64,000 nt of DNA from Coleophoma eucalyptorum (taxonomy: Eukaryota; Ascomycota; Leotiomycetes; Helotiales; Dermateaceae): positions 310,001 to 374,000 of the forward strand of contig JALRME010000025.1 in assembly GCA_026120035.1 (NCBI GenBank), read 5' to 3'. Shown here piece by piece: positions 11,932 through 23,589 of the stretch. The notes beneath the pieces are model-generated. The model saw only the letters and a program-made list of their open reading frames with translations. It was not told the DNA's origin and did not search any database. The position numbers and the translations under genes are program-made. Numbering within the stretch: the stretch's first letter is position 1; each line of letters starts with the position of its first letter.

Positions 11932-13515
11932 ATGATGACCACCTTCGCTCTGATAAAATGGCTACCAGCCATGGCTACTTGCGTGATGGCTGGTGCTAGC
12001 TATCCTACTATTCCTTCCGACCTGACAACTCCTGTCCAACAGCGAATTGCGATTAATGGGCCTGATGGTGAGCTTGTAGTTTCCATAACCTAGTCTAAAC
12101 CATCCCCAAGCTCGCTTGCATTATACTAATGCGATGCTTTGCCTTCAGCAATTTCTGTTGGGTGGAACACATACGAGAAGTTGAACCAATCATGCGTTCA
12201 GTATGGTACCTCCAGTGACTCTCTTACCGAAGAGGTCTGCTCCACCACGTCAGCAACCTATGCTACCTCGCGAACGTATTCAAATGCCGTCACTCTTTCC
12301 AACCTAACGCCCGCCACAACTTACTATTACAAGATTGTCTCTACTAACTCCAGCGTTGAGCATTTCTTCAGTCCAAGAACCGCTGGAGACAAGACTTCTT
12401 TTGCAATCAGTGCTGTTATTGACTTGGGCGTCTACGGAGCCGATGGCTTCACCATTTCAATGGACCAGACTAAGCGGGATGTCATTCCCTCGATTGACCC
12501 ATCGCTTAATCATACAACCATTGGTCGCCTTGCTACTAACATTGATGACTATGAATTTGTTGTCCACCCTGGCGACTTTGCGTACGCTGATGACTGGTAT
12601 CTCAAGCCCAAGAATCTCCTCGATGAAGTGGACGCTTACGAGGCCATTTTGGAGCAATTCTACGACCAGCTCGCCCCTATCGCTGGTCGCAAGCCGTACA
12701 TGGCCAGCCCCGGTAACCACGAGGCGGACTGTGAGGAGATTGACTACACCACATTCCTATGCCCCACCGGCCAGAAGAACTTCACCGACTTCATGAACCG
12801 ATTTGGCCAGACGATGCCCACTGCGTTTGCATCCACATCAAGCAATGACACTGCCAAGGTCAATGCCAACAAGGCTAAGCTGCTCGCTAACCCTCCGTTT
12901 TGGTACTCCTTCGAATACGGCATGATCCACGTCGTCATGTTCGATACCGAGACCGATTTTTCCGATGCACCAGACTCTCCAGGTGGCTCAGCTGGACTAA
13001 ACAGCGGTCCTTTCGGCGCCACAAACCAGCAGCTGGAGTTCCTCGAAGCCGATCTTGCTTCTGTTGATCGCACCGTCACACCCTGGGTTATCGTTGGTGG
13101 TCACCGCCCTTGGTACTCCACTGGCTCCAGCAGCAACAAGTGCACAGTATGCCAAACTGCCTTCGAGCCTATCTTTTACAAGTATGGTGTTGACCTCGCT
13201 ATCTTTGGACATGTGCACAATTCCCAAAGATTTATGCCCGCCAATAACAGCATCGCCGACCCCAATGGCATGAATGACCCCAAAGCACCCATGTACATCG
13301 TGTCGGGAGGTACGGGCAACATTGAGGGTCTCAGCTCTGTTGGCACCAATGTTTCCTTCAACGCATTTGCCTATGCCGATGATTTCAGTTACTCTACGAT
13401 CACCTTCTTGGACAGCAATAATTTGAAGGTGGAATTTATCCAGTCCTCAACTGGCACCATCTTGGATAGTTCAGTGCTGTACAAATCCCACACCGAGCAG
13501 TTCGTTGTACAGTAA
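11932..13515 (+). CDS. secreted purple acid phosphatase
   Basis: It releases phosphate from organic esters outside the cell. Two exons (11932-12067 and 12149-13515) give 500 residues. The N-terminus is a hydrophobic signal sequence that begins at a double ATG. A fibronectin-like N-terminal domain is followed by the metallophosphatase core. The metal-binding motifs appear in order: HPGDFAYAD, the GNHEAD box (SPGNHEAD), GGHRPWY and the FGHVHNSQR box. They match the di-metal centre of purple acid phosphatases, although the first aspartate motif appears as VIDLG rather than the common GDxG. Abundant NxT/S sequons fit secretion. A phosphate permease lies 16 kb away; the two are not adjacent, but both serve phosphate supply. 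Confidence 0.93.
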
Positions 13516-14128
13516 AGACCATATATTTAATTTAGTAATTGATTTGCCACTCAAGGTGATATACTTGAGTAAAGGCCTCTTTTTGGAAATCTTTTACTGA
13601 AAATAGATAGTGATACTTTCCAAGATATGAAATAGTATGTGATAATCGTAAAGATCTTGTCTTCGTCTAAGTTGGTTAAGAAAGATGATTCTTAACAACT
13701 TGGTGTTTTCGCTTAGCCGCCTCATCGATAAATAGCTATGAACAAAAACAAGGCAGTAAAGCTGCGAATAAAGATCTAGAAGAGGACGAATGTGAAGTAC
13801 GATTATCTGTAGTAGATAGATTTATAATTCATAAGGCAAGCCATACGCCGCACCGGTGCTTGAAACAAGTGGCTCCTTAGTGTTGGATAGTTCCGGCGAA
13901 ATTGTCGTGGACAACGGCGAAATTAGCCGCGCTTTCATACTCTCTTAGGTGAACTCACTTCCATCATTTGTAAGACGGCCAAAATGGTACTGGCTCATTG
14001 ACTATTTATATGTGATGGTATGGCACTGTTTTCAACTACAATCGTCATCTACAATCATCATCTACTCATCCAATTCTACTCTACTTGTATCAATTTACCT
14101 TCGACAAGAAGTCAGAAAAATCAGAAAA
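13516..14128. other. intergenic, no gene seen
   Basis: This holds the phosphatase 3' flank and the SDR promoter. No further gene is seen. Confidence 0.5.
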
Positions 14129-14872
14129 ATGACAGTTTCCAAGAAAACCATCGCTCTCATCTCTGGTGCCAATACAGGCATCGGGCTTGCTGTGGCAACC
14201 AAGCTCGCCAAAGATCATGGATATCATGTTATTATTGGATCACGAAATGAAGCCGCGGGAAAAGAAGTCGCTGCTTCCTTGGTGGCAGATGGGTTTGCAG
14301 CTTCCGCAGTCCAGCTTGATATCACCTCAGACAAGTCAATTGAAGCAGCTGTGAGCTGGATTGAGCACGAGTTCGGAGTGTTGGACGTGCTGATAAACAA
14401 TGCGGGCACCTTGCTTGACTCTATCGATACATACAAACATTTATCAACACGAGAGCTCTTCAAACAAACTTTCGATACCAACATTTTTGGAGCAGCTTGC
14501 TTGACCGAAGCATGCTTGCCATTACTTCTCAAATCCGAGTTTGTCCACCTTGTTTTTGTCTCATCGCGTATGGGATCTCTTGCAGAGACATTGAATAAGG
14601 AGACGCTTTATTATAGCATCGACTACAAGGCGTACGACTGCAGCAAGGCGGCTCTCAACATGCTGGCTCTCAACTATGTTAGGATCCTCGATGGTACCGG
14701 TGCCCTCGTAAATGTAGCATGCCCTGGATTGGTCCAGACCAAGCTCACCCGTTTTACCGAGTGGGGTGCATCAACAGACGTGGGGTCGCAGAGGATTGTC
14801 CAACTGGCGACCGCCGAGAAGGGAGGACCAACGGGGACTTTCTCAGACAAGGATGGTAGCATTCCTTGGTAG
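14129..14872 (+). CDS. short-chain dehydrogenase/reductase
   Basis: A single exon encodes 247 residues, the classical SDR length. The ATG at 14129 was preferred over an upstream in-frame ATG because the Rossmann fold then begins at residue 9 as usual. Motifs: GANTGIG (cofactor glycine motif) near residues 13-19, NNAG near 90, a serine in VSSRMGS, and YDCSK as the catalytic YxxxK. The short C-terminus ending in PW matches the carbonyl-reductase-like SDR group that usually prefers NADP(H). The substrate is unknown. It is transcribed toward the regulator that ends at 14940, only about 70 bp away, so the two genes converge closely. Confidence 0.9.
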   Translation: MTVSKKTIALISGANTGIGLAVATKLAKDHGYHVIIGSRNEAAGKEVAASLVADGFAASAVQLDITSDKSIEAAVSWIEHEFGVLDVLINNAGTLLDSIDTYKHLSTRELFKQTFDTNIFGAACLTEACLPLLLKSEFVHLVFVSSRMGSLAETLNKETLYYSIDYKAYDCSKAALNMLALNYVRILDGTGALVNVACPGLVQTKLTRFTEWGASTDVGSQRIVQLATAEKGGPTGTFSDKDGSIPW

Positions 14873-14939
14873 TTGTATGGCTTGAGAGTATGATGACAGC
14901 GTTTGAATGCAGCTGGAAAGCTCACATTAGAAGGCTTAG

Positions 14940-16644
14940 TTATACCATAGTGCTAATTAGGTTCAATAGAGAACCCAAATTATCGACTCCTGCGTTCCAC
15001 CTATCCAGTTTCTGTGCATTGGAGGGCAAGTACCTAGATCGCTGTGCATCCATAAGGTCACCCAAATGTACTAATCCACTTGTTTGAAGATTGTGGCTAG
15101 CTTCATACTCCGATTCCCAAGCAGACTGCGTGGGCGCCTCCCAGAGAGATTTTAGGCTGGGAAGCGGAATATGTCTATAGCTTTGAGAGGGATCACAAGA
15201 AATTCCAGTCTTGACACAAATCACACAGCCAACAAGAAACCACAGATTCACAAGCCTACATAGTATCAATTAGCAAGAACTCGACAGTCATACAAGAGAT
15301 GGAGTAGTAGGCTACCGTCGTTGAGATTCGGCGAAAATCCAATCTTCCCAGTTCAAACTCGGGCGAGAAAGTTCATCTTGAACGACGAGTCCTAGGCACA
15401 CCTCTTTAACTAACATGTAAAGGTCCTTCGCAGGTTAGCTCTTGGTCTAGTAGTATAGACAGCTACCTACATTTAATGCCACGAGAAGCTCCAGGCTAAT
15501 TTCTTCACTCTCAGGGGATTGATCAACAATGCACATGATCAGGTAAATCATGCCGGCTTGCAGTGACGCAAGAAGTTGGAATATAGACATATGATGCATC
15601 TTTGGATGGTCAGAAGGAGGAGAACATATTGTGACCAAAATACGTACCTTATGGACAAACCCACGAAACTCGGTTCTGATAGTAGACCAAAGAAAGCGTT
15701 TGGTTTCAACTGTTCGTAGAGCAAACATTTGCGCAATGCTCATGCAAGTTAATAATGCTTCAGGTAGAACAGCTTTTGATGGCGAGAGAAGATACGAGTG
15801 AGGATGGATAAACCAAGGAAAGGTCTCCCTTCGTAGCATCATCGTGGGAAATGATCTTAGCGACTGGATGATAAGGTCGGCATTGTGTTTGGCATAGGGC
15901 CTCTCTGTATGAAATATTGCTAGGAGATTCGACTCTAGCTCCGCCATTGGATCCTTATTTACCATCAAAAAGGAAAAGCCTCCGCGTGTCCATTTACACC
16001 AGGTGGGCATTTGATGGCCCACTAGGTCGCGGGGAGCCACGGTGACATCTGACAAGCGTTGAAGCTGACCCGAAGTGTAGTCTTCGAAGGCGCGCAGCCC
16101 ATTAAGAACAAGACACTCGTTGAGGGAAATTGGTTGCGCGCTCAAATCAACCGATGGGTGACTGTTGTTGCTCGCAAAATGAAGCTGGTCGTCCACAGCT
16201 AGATGATTCGTAGAGGCAATATTTATATTGGATGAGATTAGATCATCAGCATACAACGACTCATTTGAAATAGAGGAGGAACCTGGAGTAGAACCGATCG
16301 TCATGCTCATCTCTTTCACTGCTCCTGATGATGTGGGCAACGTTGGTCTCCCAGCTGCGGCCGCTCCTTCATACACGCACTCAATACACTTCTTCATACA
16401 TCGCGCACAAGGCGTTTCAAAGTTGCATTTTATCTTTGCGGTATTACAAGCTCGACATGATCGTGGCCGACTACGTGTACGACTGCCGCAGTAACGAACA
16501 TGACGGCGGCGGGAGGATTCTGTCCCACATGTCAGAAGTAGAAGCATAGACCTCAGAGCAATTCCTACCATTGATGAAAGGCTTGTTACAAAGAGAGCAA
16601 AATTGAATAGCCGGTGACGAGGAGGACTTTGTGTTAAGGACCAT
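14940..16644 (-). CDS. C2H2 + Zn2Cys6 transcription factor
   Basis: The long frame reading upstream of the cluster is misleading. Splicing a 49-nt intron (16520-16568) joins an exon starting at the ATG at 16644 and creates a C2H2-type finger: CSLCNKPF, then HVRYC after the junction. This is followed directly by the binuclear cluster CRAC...CARCMKKCIEC (CX2CX6CX5CX2CX6C). Further introns lie at about 15600-15647, 15426-15470 and 15256-15315, and the resulting protein has exactly 500 residues. The C-terminal half reads as a fungal TF domain (WEDWIFAESQRR, then RLVNLWFLVGC). Fungal regulators combining these two finger types are known. A CGG-N9-CCG palindrome about 100 bp upstream of the ATG is a candidate autoregulatory site. 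It may control the neighbouring catabolic genes; this is inferred from position only. Confidence 0.88.
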
Positions 16645-16740
16645 ATTTCTTCTCTCTTTTCATAGTTGGGTGAGTAATGCCAAAGACTGAAGGAGTTGAA
16701 TACGGACGGTTGTTGCACTGCTGGCGAGTCTGATACATAG

Positions 16741-16755
16741 CGGCCAATTTGGCCG
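16741..16755. promoter_or_regulatory. CGG-N9-CCG palindrome
   Basis: CGGCCAATTTGGCCG is a perfect inverted repeat of 7-nt arms around one base. Inverted CGG triplets at fixed spacing are the usual site type for Zn2Cys6 dimers. It lies just upstream of the Zn2Cys6 regulator's start. It also contains CCAAT on its plus strand, so a CCAAT-binding complex is an alternative reader. Confidence 0.5.
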
Positions 16756-17032
16756 ATGTCAGCATAGCCAATGACATAATGACTGGCACAGCGACTCTGC
16801 TTGCTGCCTTAGGTATCATGTCACGGTCAGGCAATTATAGCATGTGATATGTCACATGATAAATCACGGGTTTTAGCTTTTTGGAGCACATGACCACAGT
16901 AATATAATAGCTTAACCTTCTGTCGAAGAGTTATTACGTTTTTTGCTGGGGTCATATAGTACACTTGTAAAGCTACTACCCATTCACTTACAGCTTGTGA
17001 TTGCAATGGTAGTACTCAAAGTCCTGAAGAGG

Positions 17033-17057
17033 ATATATATATAGAGAGAGAGAGAGA
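17033..17057. repeat. AT/AG microsatellite
   Basis: A run of AT dinucleotides passes directly into about seven AG dinucleotides. Confidence 0.8.
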
Positions 17058-17491
17058 ATGTGTTATGAGGGTCACCACTGCCTCATGCCTCGACGAAAGA
17101 TCTGTAATCAGAGTAGAGGCAGGCGCTTGTTTTGTGATCTAACATTTGTCCAAGTCCACCAGCAGTAAAAAACTGTTCATTTACTTCGATCGGTCTGCTT
17201 CTGACATATTGCGTAAGTCGAATTCTTCCCACATTTACGAACGGCAAAAGCTTGAAATGCTGAGCACTGATACTTCTCCCTCAGAATAACGCAGTATTTA
17301 TAGCGGCCCTGAATGCGAATTCTCCTAGGTCACAAGATTGTGTAATTGTGACATGAGTGGGATGCCCGCAAAAATGGGGTCGGAACTCACCCGAAGGCAG
17401 GGTTCCGAGATTTGCGCGCCCATGTGTCAAGTCACGATATAGCTATACATACTGCCACGCCAAATCTTCAGATCGATACACAATTAACAAA

Positions 17492-18516
17492 ATGTCTTCA
17501 GCACCATCTTTCACAGAGGGCAAAACTCGGCTGCGCGCAGCATTGGAACGTGCCAAAGAAGGTGGAGCACCATGTGTAGGCCAGTGGATGGAGTTTCCAG
17601 GCTACACGCTAGCAAAAACCATAGCAGGGCTAGGATTTGATGTAAGTCAAATTCTTGTGCGATTATATTTGTTTTCTGACAGTTTTTAGTGGGTTTTGAT
17701 TGATTGCGAGCATGGCAACATTGCTGACAATGAGATGTATCTCGCGATCGGCGCTATCGCTTCTTCTGGAGTATCACCAATCGTCAGAATACCAGCCGAC
17801 GAGCCATGGATGATGAAGCGGGCTCTTGATGCCGGTGCTCACGGGATAATGATTCCCATGTGCGAAAGCAAGGTAAGGTACTCGATGATAGTTGGAGTGC
17901 CAAGTTGACCAAATTTTCAGGAACAAGCTACCAAGATCGTCAATGCCATGAAATATCCATCTGATCGCTGGCCTCAGGGATTTAGAGGATCAGGAGCAAT
18001 GTTTGCTCCCGCTAACTTCAACCAAAATGGCGCTCAGTATCAAAACACAGCAAACGATAATACTCTTATCATTGTCCAGATCGAGTCCAGGAAGGCTGTT
18101 GAGAATGTGGAAGAAATTGCAAATACGGATGGCATTGGTACGTCCATGCACCCGTGAAATTTCGCTCTCGGCTAATAGTTCTAGATATGCTCTTCATCGG
18201 ACCAAATGATCTCGCTGCATCATTGGGATACTTTCCATTTGACCATGCCAAGATTGAAGAGGTCCAAGTTGCTACGGCCAGGACTTTGAAAGCGTGCAAG
18301 GATGCCGGCAAATACGCTGGTCATTTTGCTTTGAGTGCTGATATTGGTAAGCCCGAAGAAAAAAATAATTTTGTGCAGCAACTGACTTTTATCGTAGCTG
18401 CTCAGCGATCTAAGCAAGGATTTGAGTTTATGAACTGCGGTGCTGATATCGTCGCTATTACGGCATGGATGGCTGGCGAGAAGGCAAAGATGGAAGCATT
18501 ATTGAAGGCTGCGTAG
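17492..18516 (+). CDS. HpcH/HpaI-family aldolase
   Basis: It is expected to cleave a 2-keto-3-deoxy (or 4-hydroxy-2-oxo) acid to pyruvate plus an aldehyde, using a divalent metal. The first exon is 17492-17641, the second starts at 17690, and further introns follow CESK, TDGI and SADI. The last of these is 51 nt and in frame, but splicing it restores the normal helix before GFEFMNCGADIV. Motifs: WVLIDCEHGN (the family's D-x-E-H loop), GIMIPM, VQIES with the metal-binding glutamate, and FIGPNDL with the metal-binding aspartate. The nearest bacterial types are hydroxyheptenedioate and 2-keto-3-deoxy-L-rhamnonate aldolases. It sits between a regulator and an alcohol dehydrogenase, fitting a carboxylic-acid catabolic route. 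The real substrate cannot be read from the sequence. Confidence 0.9.
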
Positions 18517-18878
18517 GCAAATGCAACAAGCAAATCTTACAGTGTAGGAATATAAATCATAGAATAGACCTTCATGCTGTGTAATTCAAGATTCTTTACC
18601 CGTCATATTCGCTGAAGTGCAAAAGCAGTAAATGAATCGCACAGGGATTGTGAAAGAGACTGTGGGGCTACCGTCTATAGAATAGATACATGGCATCTAC
18701 CAGTGAGATTTGCCTTGGTTCATCTACTTCATTTCAATAATTGATATTCTTAGGCGGCATATATGTAGAAATTTGAGAATTTGATAAATTTTTGAGTACT
18801 TGTCTACTTTATTTAATTCCAGACCATGCTTTACTATTATACAGAGTCAAAGAAGGCTAAGGTCGAGATTCAGTCCCT
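18517..18878. other. convergent 3' region
   Basis: An AT-rich spacer lies between the 3' ends of the aldolase and the alcohol dehydrogenase. No gene is seen. Confidence 0.5.
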
Positions 18879-20160
18879 CTATTCTTGGTTCAAAATAACT
18901 ATCTTGATGTCTTGTCGAGCAGCTTGAGCTTCAAACGCCTCACTGGCTTTGGTCAAAGGATAGGTAGAAGTAATCAACGGCGCAAGATTTACTGCTTTGC
19001 GCTCTAGCAAATCCACTGCATCCACGAAGCATCCAGGTGTATATCTGACGGTTCCTACTTTATTTAGCATGGGCTTTCGATTCTTTTGAAGTGGTGCGTA
19101 CCTTTCATTGTTAAATCCTTTGCAGTGAATAGGAAAAGAGGCACGGACGTCAACGGCCTTCCGAGTCCGGCTTGGATTACTGGGAAAATTAGCACTGAAT
19201 CCTGCAATCAAAAATATCGAACTTACTGGTTCCTCCTGGCTTTGTAAGTACTACACTCATGTGAACACAAGGCTCGGCTCCACTGGCTTCGATAGTCAGA
19301 TCAACACCTGATCCGAGGCCATGCTTCTTAATGACCTCTTCCATGAAGTCCGTGGAAAACTTAAGTGGCTCTACTGATTCTGTGTTCATGGGGCTCACAA
19401 TTCCAATATCGGCATTATACTTAACGGCAAAATCTACTCGGGATTGCTCGACATCGAAAGCAATGATCTTGCGAACTCCATAAGCTCTGGCGACGGCCAT
19501 CACCAGAAGACCCAGAGGACCACAACCACTGATCTTGTTAGCTTAAGGCCCAAATATGGAATCATGATCTTACAAGACTGCTACAGTTTGGTGAGCTCTC
19601 ATGTTTGCTCTTCTACCAAGTTGGACTGCAATAGCTAATGGTTGAATACATCCTGCCTCTTCGAACGAGACAGAGTCTGGGAGCGGTACGGTCATGTGAG
19701 GAGGGCATTTGAAGAATCGAGTCAAAGTACCATTCTCAGTATGACCGCAGTAAGCCAGATTGGCACAGACATTTGGCTGGCCACGAATACAGAATTCACA
19801 CCTGATTAAGTCAGTCAGAAAGATCTTTACTTTAAGATACTTGACTTACTTCATGCAAGCAAATCCTGGCTCAATCGCCACTCTTTGGCCAACAACTCGA
19901 TCTGTGACTTTAGCTCCTACTTTGATAATCTTTCCAGCCGATTCATGACCAAGAACTGGAGGCTGCTTTGCTGGGTTTGATGCCCAAACATGTGCATCTG
20001 ATCCACAGATACCGGTGGTAATGACTTCTAGTAGGACCTCATCTTCGCTGATCTCGCCAACCTCACGATGCTGAATTTCGAGGGTTTTAGGTGCAACCCA
20101 AACTACGGATCGGTTGGATGAGGTATCTATAACACCATTTGCGGCTGAGTTATCTCCCAT
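18879..20160 (-). CDS. zinc alcohol/polyol dehydrogenase (MDR)
   Basis: A medium-chain NAD(P)-dependent dehydrogenase of the sorbitol/xylitol type. The start at 20160 gives a normal N-terminus. Catalytic-zinc residues appear in TGICGSDAHVW and in VLGHESAG. The structural zinc motif CX2CX2CX7C (CMKCEFCIRGQPNVC) is rebuilt exactly across an intron at about 19801-19848, which supports the model. The Rossmann part begins GCGPLGLLVMAVARAYG near 19500 and is followed by FDVEQSR. The C-terminus after an intron near 19070 reads RYTPGCFVDAVDLLERKAVNL, typical of polyol dehydrogenases. It lies between the aldolase and the permease and is co-oriented with the permease, so it could oxidise a polyol or hydroxy acid in the same route. 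Confidence 0.92.
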
Positions 20161-20812
20161 TGTTGCGGATTAGTGGCTGTTTGGTCTGTAAGTATGAGGC
20201 TGTGTGAATTTTTTAAGATCGCAGTTATAAATGCGTTGATTGTGCAAAGGCGTTAATGTGATTCGGACGTGTTATGAGATCCGTCTTTACTCCGAGGTAT
20301 ACGCCCCAGTCCCGCAATCTTTCTTGCATTCGATATCGGCGATCCATCCAATCAACTGACGGTGTTCAATGGAAGGAGTCCGTTATCAAGGGATGTGAGA
20401 GTGAAGCGGGACATCTTTTGCGACCGGTACGGATCTCGGCCCGCGCTCCTTTTAAGTATCGCAAGGATTGAACTTCAAAGAACTCCCACAACTAAAGGTG
20501 CGCTTTAATTAAAGTTCGTAATTGTCATTTAGCATGTCACTTAATAAGATCCATGGTTGAATAATAAATTTTAGGCATCTAGAAGTAAGCTGTAGTGACA
20601 TTACCGTTTCCTTCCAATGGTCCGTCCATGGGGCCGTGTAAGCGATTTCTTATTCTGGATGTCGCTTCTCTATGAAGTATTTTGGTTTTGCAAGGCACTT
20701 CAAAAATCAAACTTAATGCTCATTTTCTGCTTTATCCCGAATCTTGGTGTAAGATATTGAAAAAGCTCACTCTTCGATCAGCTCCTAGCGAGATCTAGAT
20801 CTAGAATGCTTT
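20161..20812. promoter_or_regulatory. promoter of the dehydrogenase
   Basis: This non-coding stretch lies between the dehydrogenase start and the permease stop. Scattered CGG/CCG triplets are present, but no site stands out. Confidence 0.35.
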
Positions 20813-22825
20813 TTATAGTGAGCTGATACCCGCACTAGCTTGCTCGGTTGACCCTTTTTTCTCATTCCGAAAGGCAAAGCCATTCCCTTGTTCTACGTTG
20901 TCTTCTACAGAAGAACTTCGAGCAACAACTATAGACCCTTGACCAGCACATTCCAAATTCGAGCAATTTTCCAGTGGATAATACACCGGGAAGATCCAAT
21001 GTAGGAGATATGCAACCGTAGCCGCTAGAATGAGATATGATTAGTAGGATGCTTGGATTGGGGTGTGAATATATGGAAGAATTGACAACCTACCAATAAA
21101 GAATCCAACCAAGAAGGAGAGGTCGAAGATATGTGTTGCACCCGCGCCAATATTACCCGAGCCATTGACCGAGTGCACGAAACCTGGCATGCTAGGCATG
21201 ACTGCACAGATCCAGGCAACGAAGGAACGCCAGTTAACTCCACAGCGATACCAATAGGCAGACTTCGATGATCCCTCATACAGATCTGGTATATGGAAGA
21301 TTCGTTCTTGGATAATGTAATAATGAACGCAGAGCAAACCAACCATCGGTCCTAGAAATACTGCATACGCATTGAGAACAGATAGGAAGATGGAACCAGA
21401 TGCAAGCTGACGCCATGGGATGGGAAGGACACTGAGAGCAGCAATTACGTATGCTCCTCGACGTAGGTTCACATATTTAGGAAAGACAGAGGCTACATCA
21501 AGCCCAGCTGCGAGGACGTTGCCAGGGACATTAATCGAGCATTGCGAAATGATGAAAGTAAACGCCAGGAAAAATGTGGCGGCTCGACCTCTAGAACCAA
21601 GTTCGTCCTGCATTGCAACGAATAACTCAGACAAATCCCAAAGCGGTGTTCCTTTGCCGTATTCTGTAATGTGATTAGAACCTTCAATATCAAAAGCTTA
21701 AGATAAATTGCGAGTCAAAACTTACTTGTTTGAGTACTAGCTGTGACAAGAACCCCAGTGATATGGATGAAGGCGCTAGTAAAATTAAATGACAAGCCCT
21801 GAGTCCAAGTGACTTGATTCGTACGTTTTGCAAACCGAGTAAAGTCATTCTGATTTCTGTAAAACGCTGTCAGAGTCCATATGATCCAATAGATTTCGAA
21901 AGAATCAGGAAGGAATTAACTAACAGGATCCCAGATGCAATGGAACCAATAACGGACATGATGCCATTACACATACTCCAAGCGAGCTTGGATCCTTTCA
22001 AATCAGTCTGCGATGCAAAGACCGACCCGAAGCCTTCAGGCCCGCGTTGATTAAGTGCCCATCCAAGCAGGGCAGCCTGAGCAACGAAAACCAACACGGA
22101 GCCAACGTGGAAATAATGTCGCAGCTTGTGCGGCGGAAACCAGATCAGAATGCAACAGATAATGTTGAATATCACATAGCCGAGGAACTGAGCAGTCGTG
22201 ATGCCCTCACCGGCAGAGAACGTATTCGGAATATTGGTAGTTGATGGCCAGATCGCGCGAAGACAGACGTAGACCATCTTTCCGCCGATGACAGCCTGCA
22301 CGCCGTACCAAACGATAGAAGGAAGGATACGAGTAAGAATGGGGAAGTAAGCTCCCCACATCCCCCACACGCTTCTCGACACAATTGGGAAGCCAACATG
22401 ACTTTTAGCTCCAGAGACAGAGTTCAGAACTGCAAAACAACTCGCAATAAAGTCGCCGACCAAAATCACAATAATGGCTGTTCCAATTATCAATTTAGAC
22501 GATCTCGGCTGTGTTCTTGCGAGAAAAGCGCGTACCTTGCCACCATGTCATTCCCACTGCAAGCAGAGCTGATCCTGTTTGATACGAACTGATGTTCATA
22601 TTAACTAGGAACCATAGCTGAACAAATTGTAGCGAGCCTAGGCAACCCGCATCGTCAGTGATTGTGTATCAACTAATGCTCAGCCAGAAAGGGAGATGTA
22701 CCCCAATTCCGTCGCTCTAAAGGAACAGGCAGAATGTCTTCATTAGACCATTGAGAGGTTATCTGCTCGTGGGGTAACTCGAGCCAAGTGAAGGCTTTCG
22801 TTATAGCCGTCATCTTCGACTCCAT
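20813..22825 (-). CDS. NCS1-family nucleobase/allantoin permease
   Basis: A plasma-membrane symporter of the purine/uracil/allantoin (Fur-like) group. The first exon starts at 22825 and contains NEDILPVPLERRNWG, a family N-terminal signature. The next exons give the NMNISSYQTG segment (helix 1) and PIVSRSVWGMWGAYFP (helix 3 region). NQNDFTRFAKR lies in the loop between helices 7 and 8, and QCSINVPGNVLAAGLD follows. About 12 hydrophobic segments are visible. The last exon carries a long hydrophilic tail ending at 20813. It is divergent from the hydantoinase/oxoprolinase gene, with GATA sites between, so its cargo is probably a hydantoin- or ureide-like nitrogen compound. That cargo is inferred from context only. 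Confidence 0.9.
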
Positions 22826-23589
22826 GATGTTTATCTAGGAAAGCTAGCTCCCTCATACAATGTACAAAAGAGAGTCAGCAGGGAAAAGTTGTCGAGAGTC
22901 TCTTCAAGAAATTATAAGCTAGCACCCCGTACTTGTAGGCACCTGAGGTATAAGGGAGATATCTCTTAGCCGACTCATAAGATAAGGATTCCAAGCCTTA
23001 TATCGCTAGCCAGGGCAACGACAGACATACACAAAGCTACTCAACAAACCCCGCTGATAAAGGCCGGGCAAGGTTCTCAAAGGCCTAGTATTTAACATCA
23101 AGGCTCTTGACTCGACATCGATTGGTCTTACAGCCCCAGCTATTCGTCAAAGCGGCACCGCCGACGATAACAACCCAAACGTTTATTTCTTTCAGTCCAA
23201 GTTACTGAGATCTTACACAGCCGAGCTTGAATATAAGGCCATATATCCCACTCTGCTTCCTCCTTTCTCAACCCCACTCTTTATATGCTGGAAGCTTAAG
23301 ATAACCATAGATAGCAACGATGTGGGAAGCCAGGCTAGGTGATTCCGATGAGGGGTTGCAGCACCAAATAGCTGATAGCAAAGACAGAATTGGATGCCTC
23401 CCGGCAACAAGTTCCGACTTACAGGTTTAGTTGGATCTAGGAAGCGCCAAATTATTAGTTCATCTAAGGTACTAGGTGTATATGACAGAGTTGGGGTTTG
23501 TTATCTCTAACATAATGTGTTAACATTTTTCTGAGTTGCCACCAGTACCTAAATCGTTCCATGCGCAGCTTTGACTCAAACTCCACAAA
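22826..23589. promoter_or_regulatory. divergent promoter with GATA sites
   Basis: The region between the permease and the hydantoinase/oxoprolinase has GATAA cores at 22981, 23056, 23166 and 23300 (plus strand) and at 23501-23505 (minus strand). At least two further GATAG cores are present. All fit HGATAR, the site of AreA/NIT2-type nitrogen regulators. This suggests shared induction under nitrogen limitation. Confidence 0.5.

Larger units (their letters stand above)
16645..17491. promoter_or_regulatory. divergent promoter, TF / aldolase
   Basis: This 847-bp region serves the regulator (minus) and the aldolase (plus). It contains the CGG-N9-CCG palindrome at 16741-16755, an inverted CATGTGA repeat at 16841-16858, and an AT/AG dinucleotide run at about 17033-17057. 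Confidence 0.5.

Noticed and set aside
13949..14128. 60-residue N-terminal extension of the SDR
   Set aside because: Low complexity and not SDR-like; the ATG at 14129 starts the Rossmann fold at the normal place.
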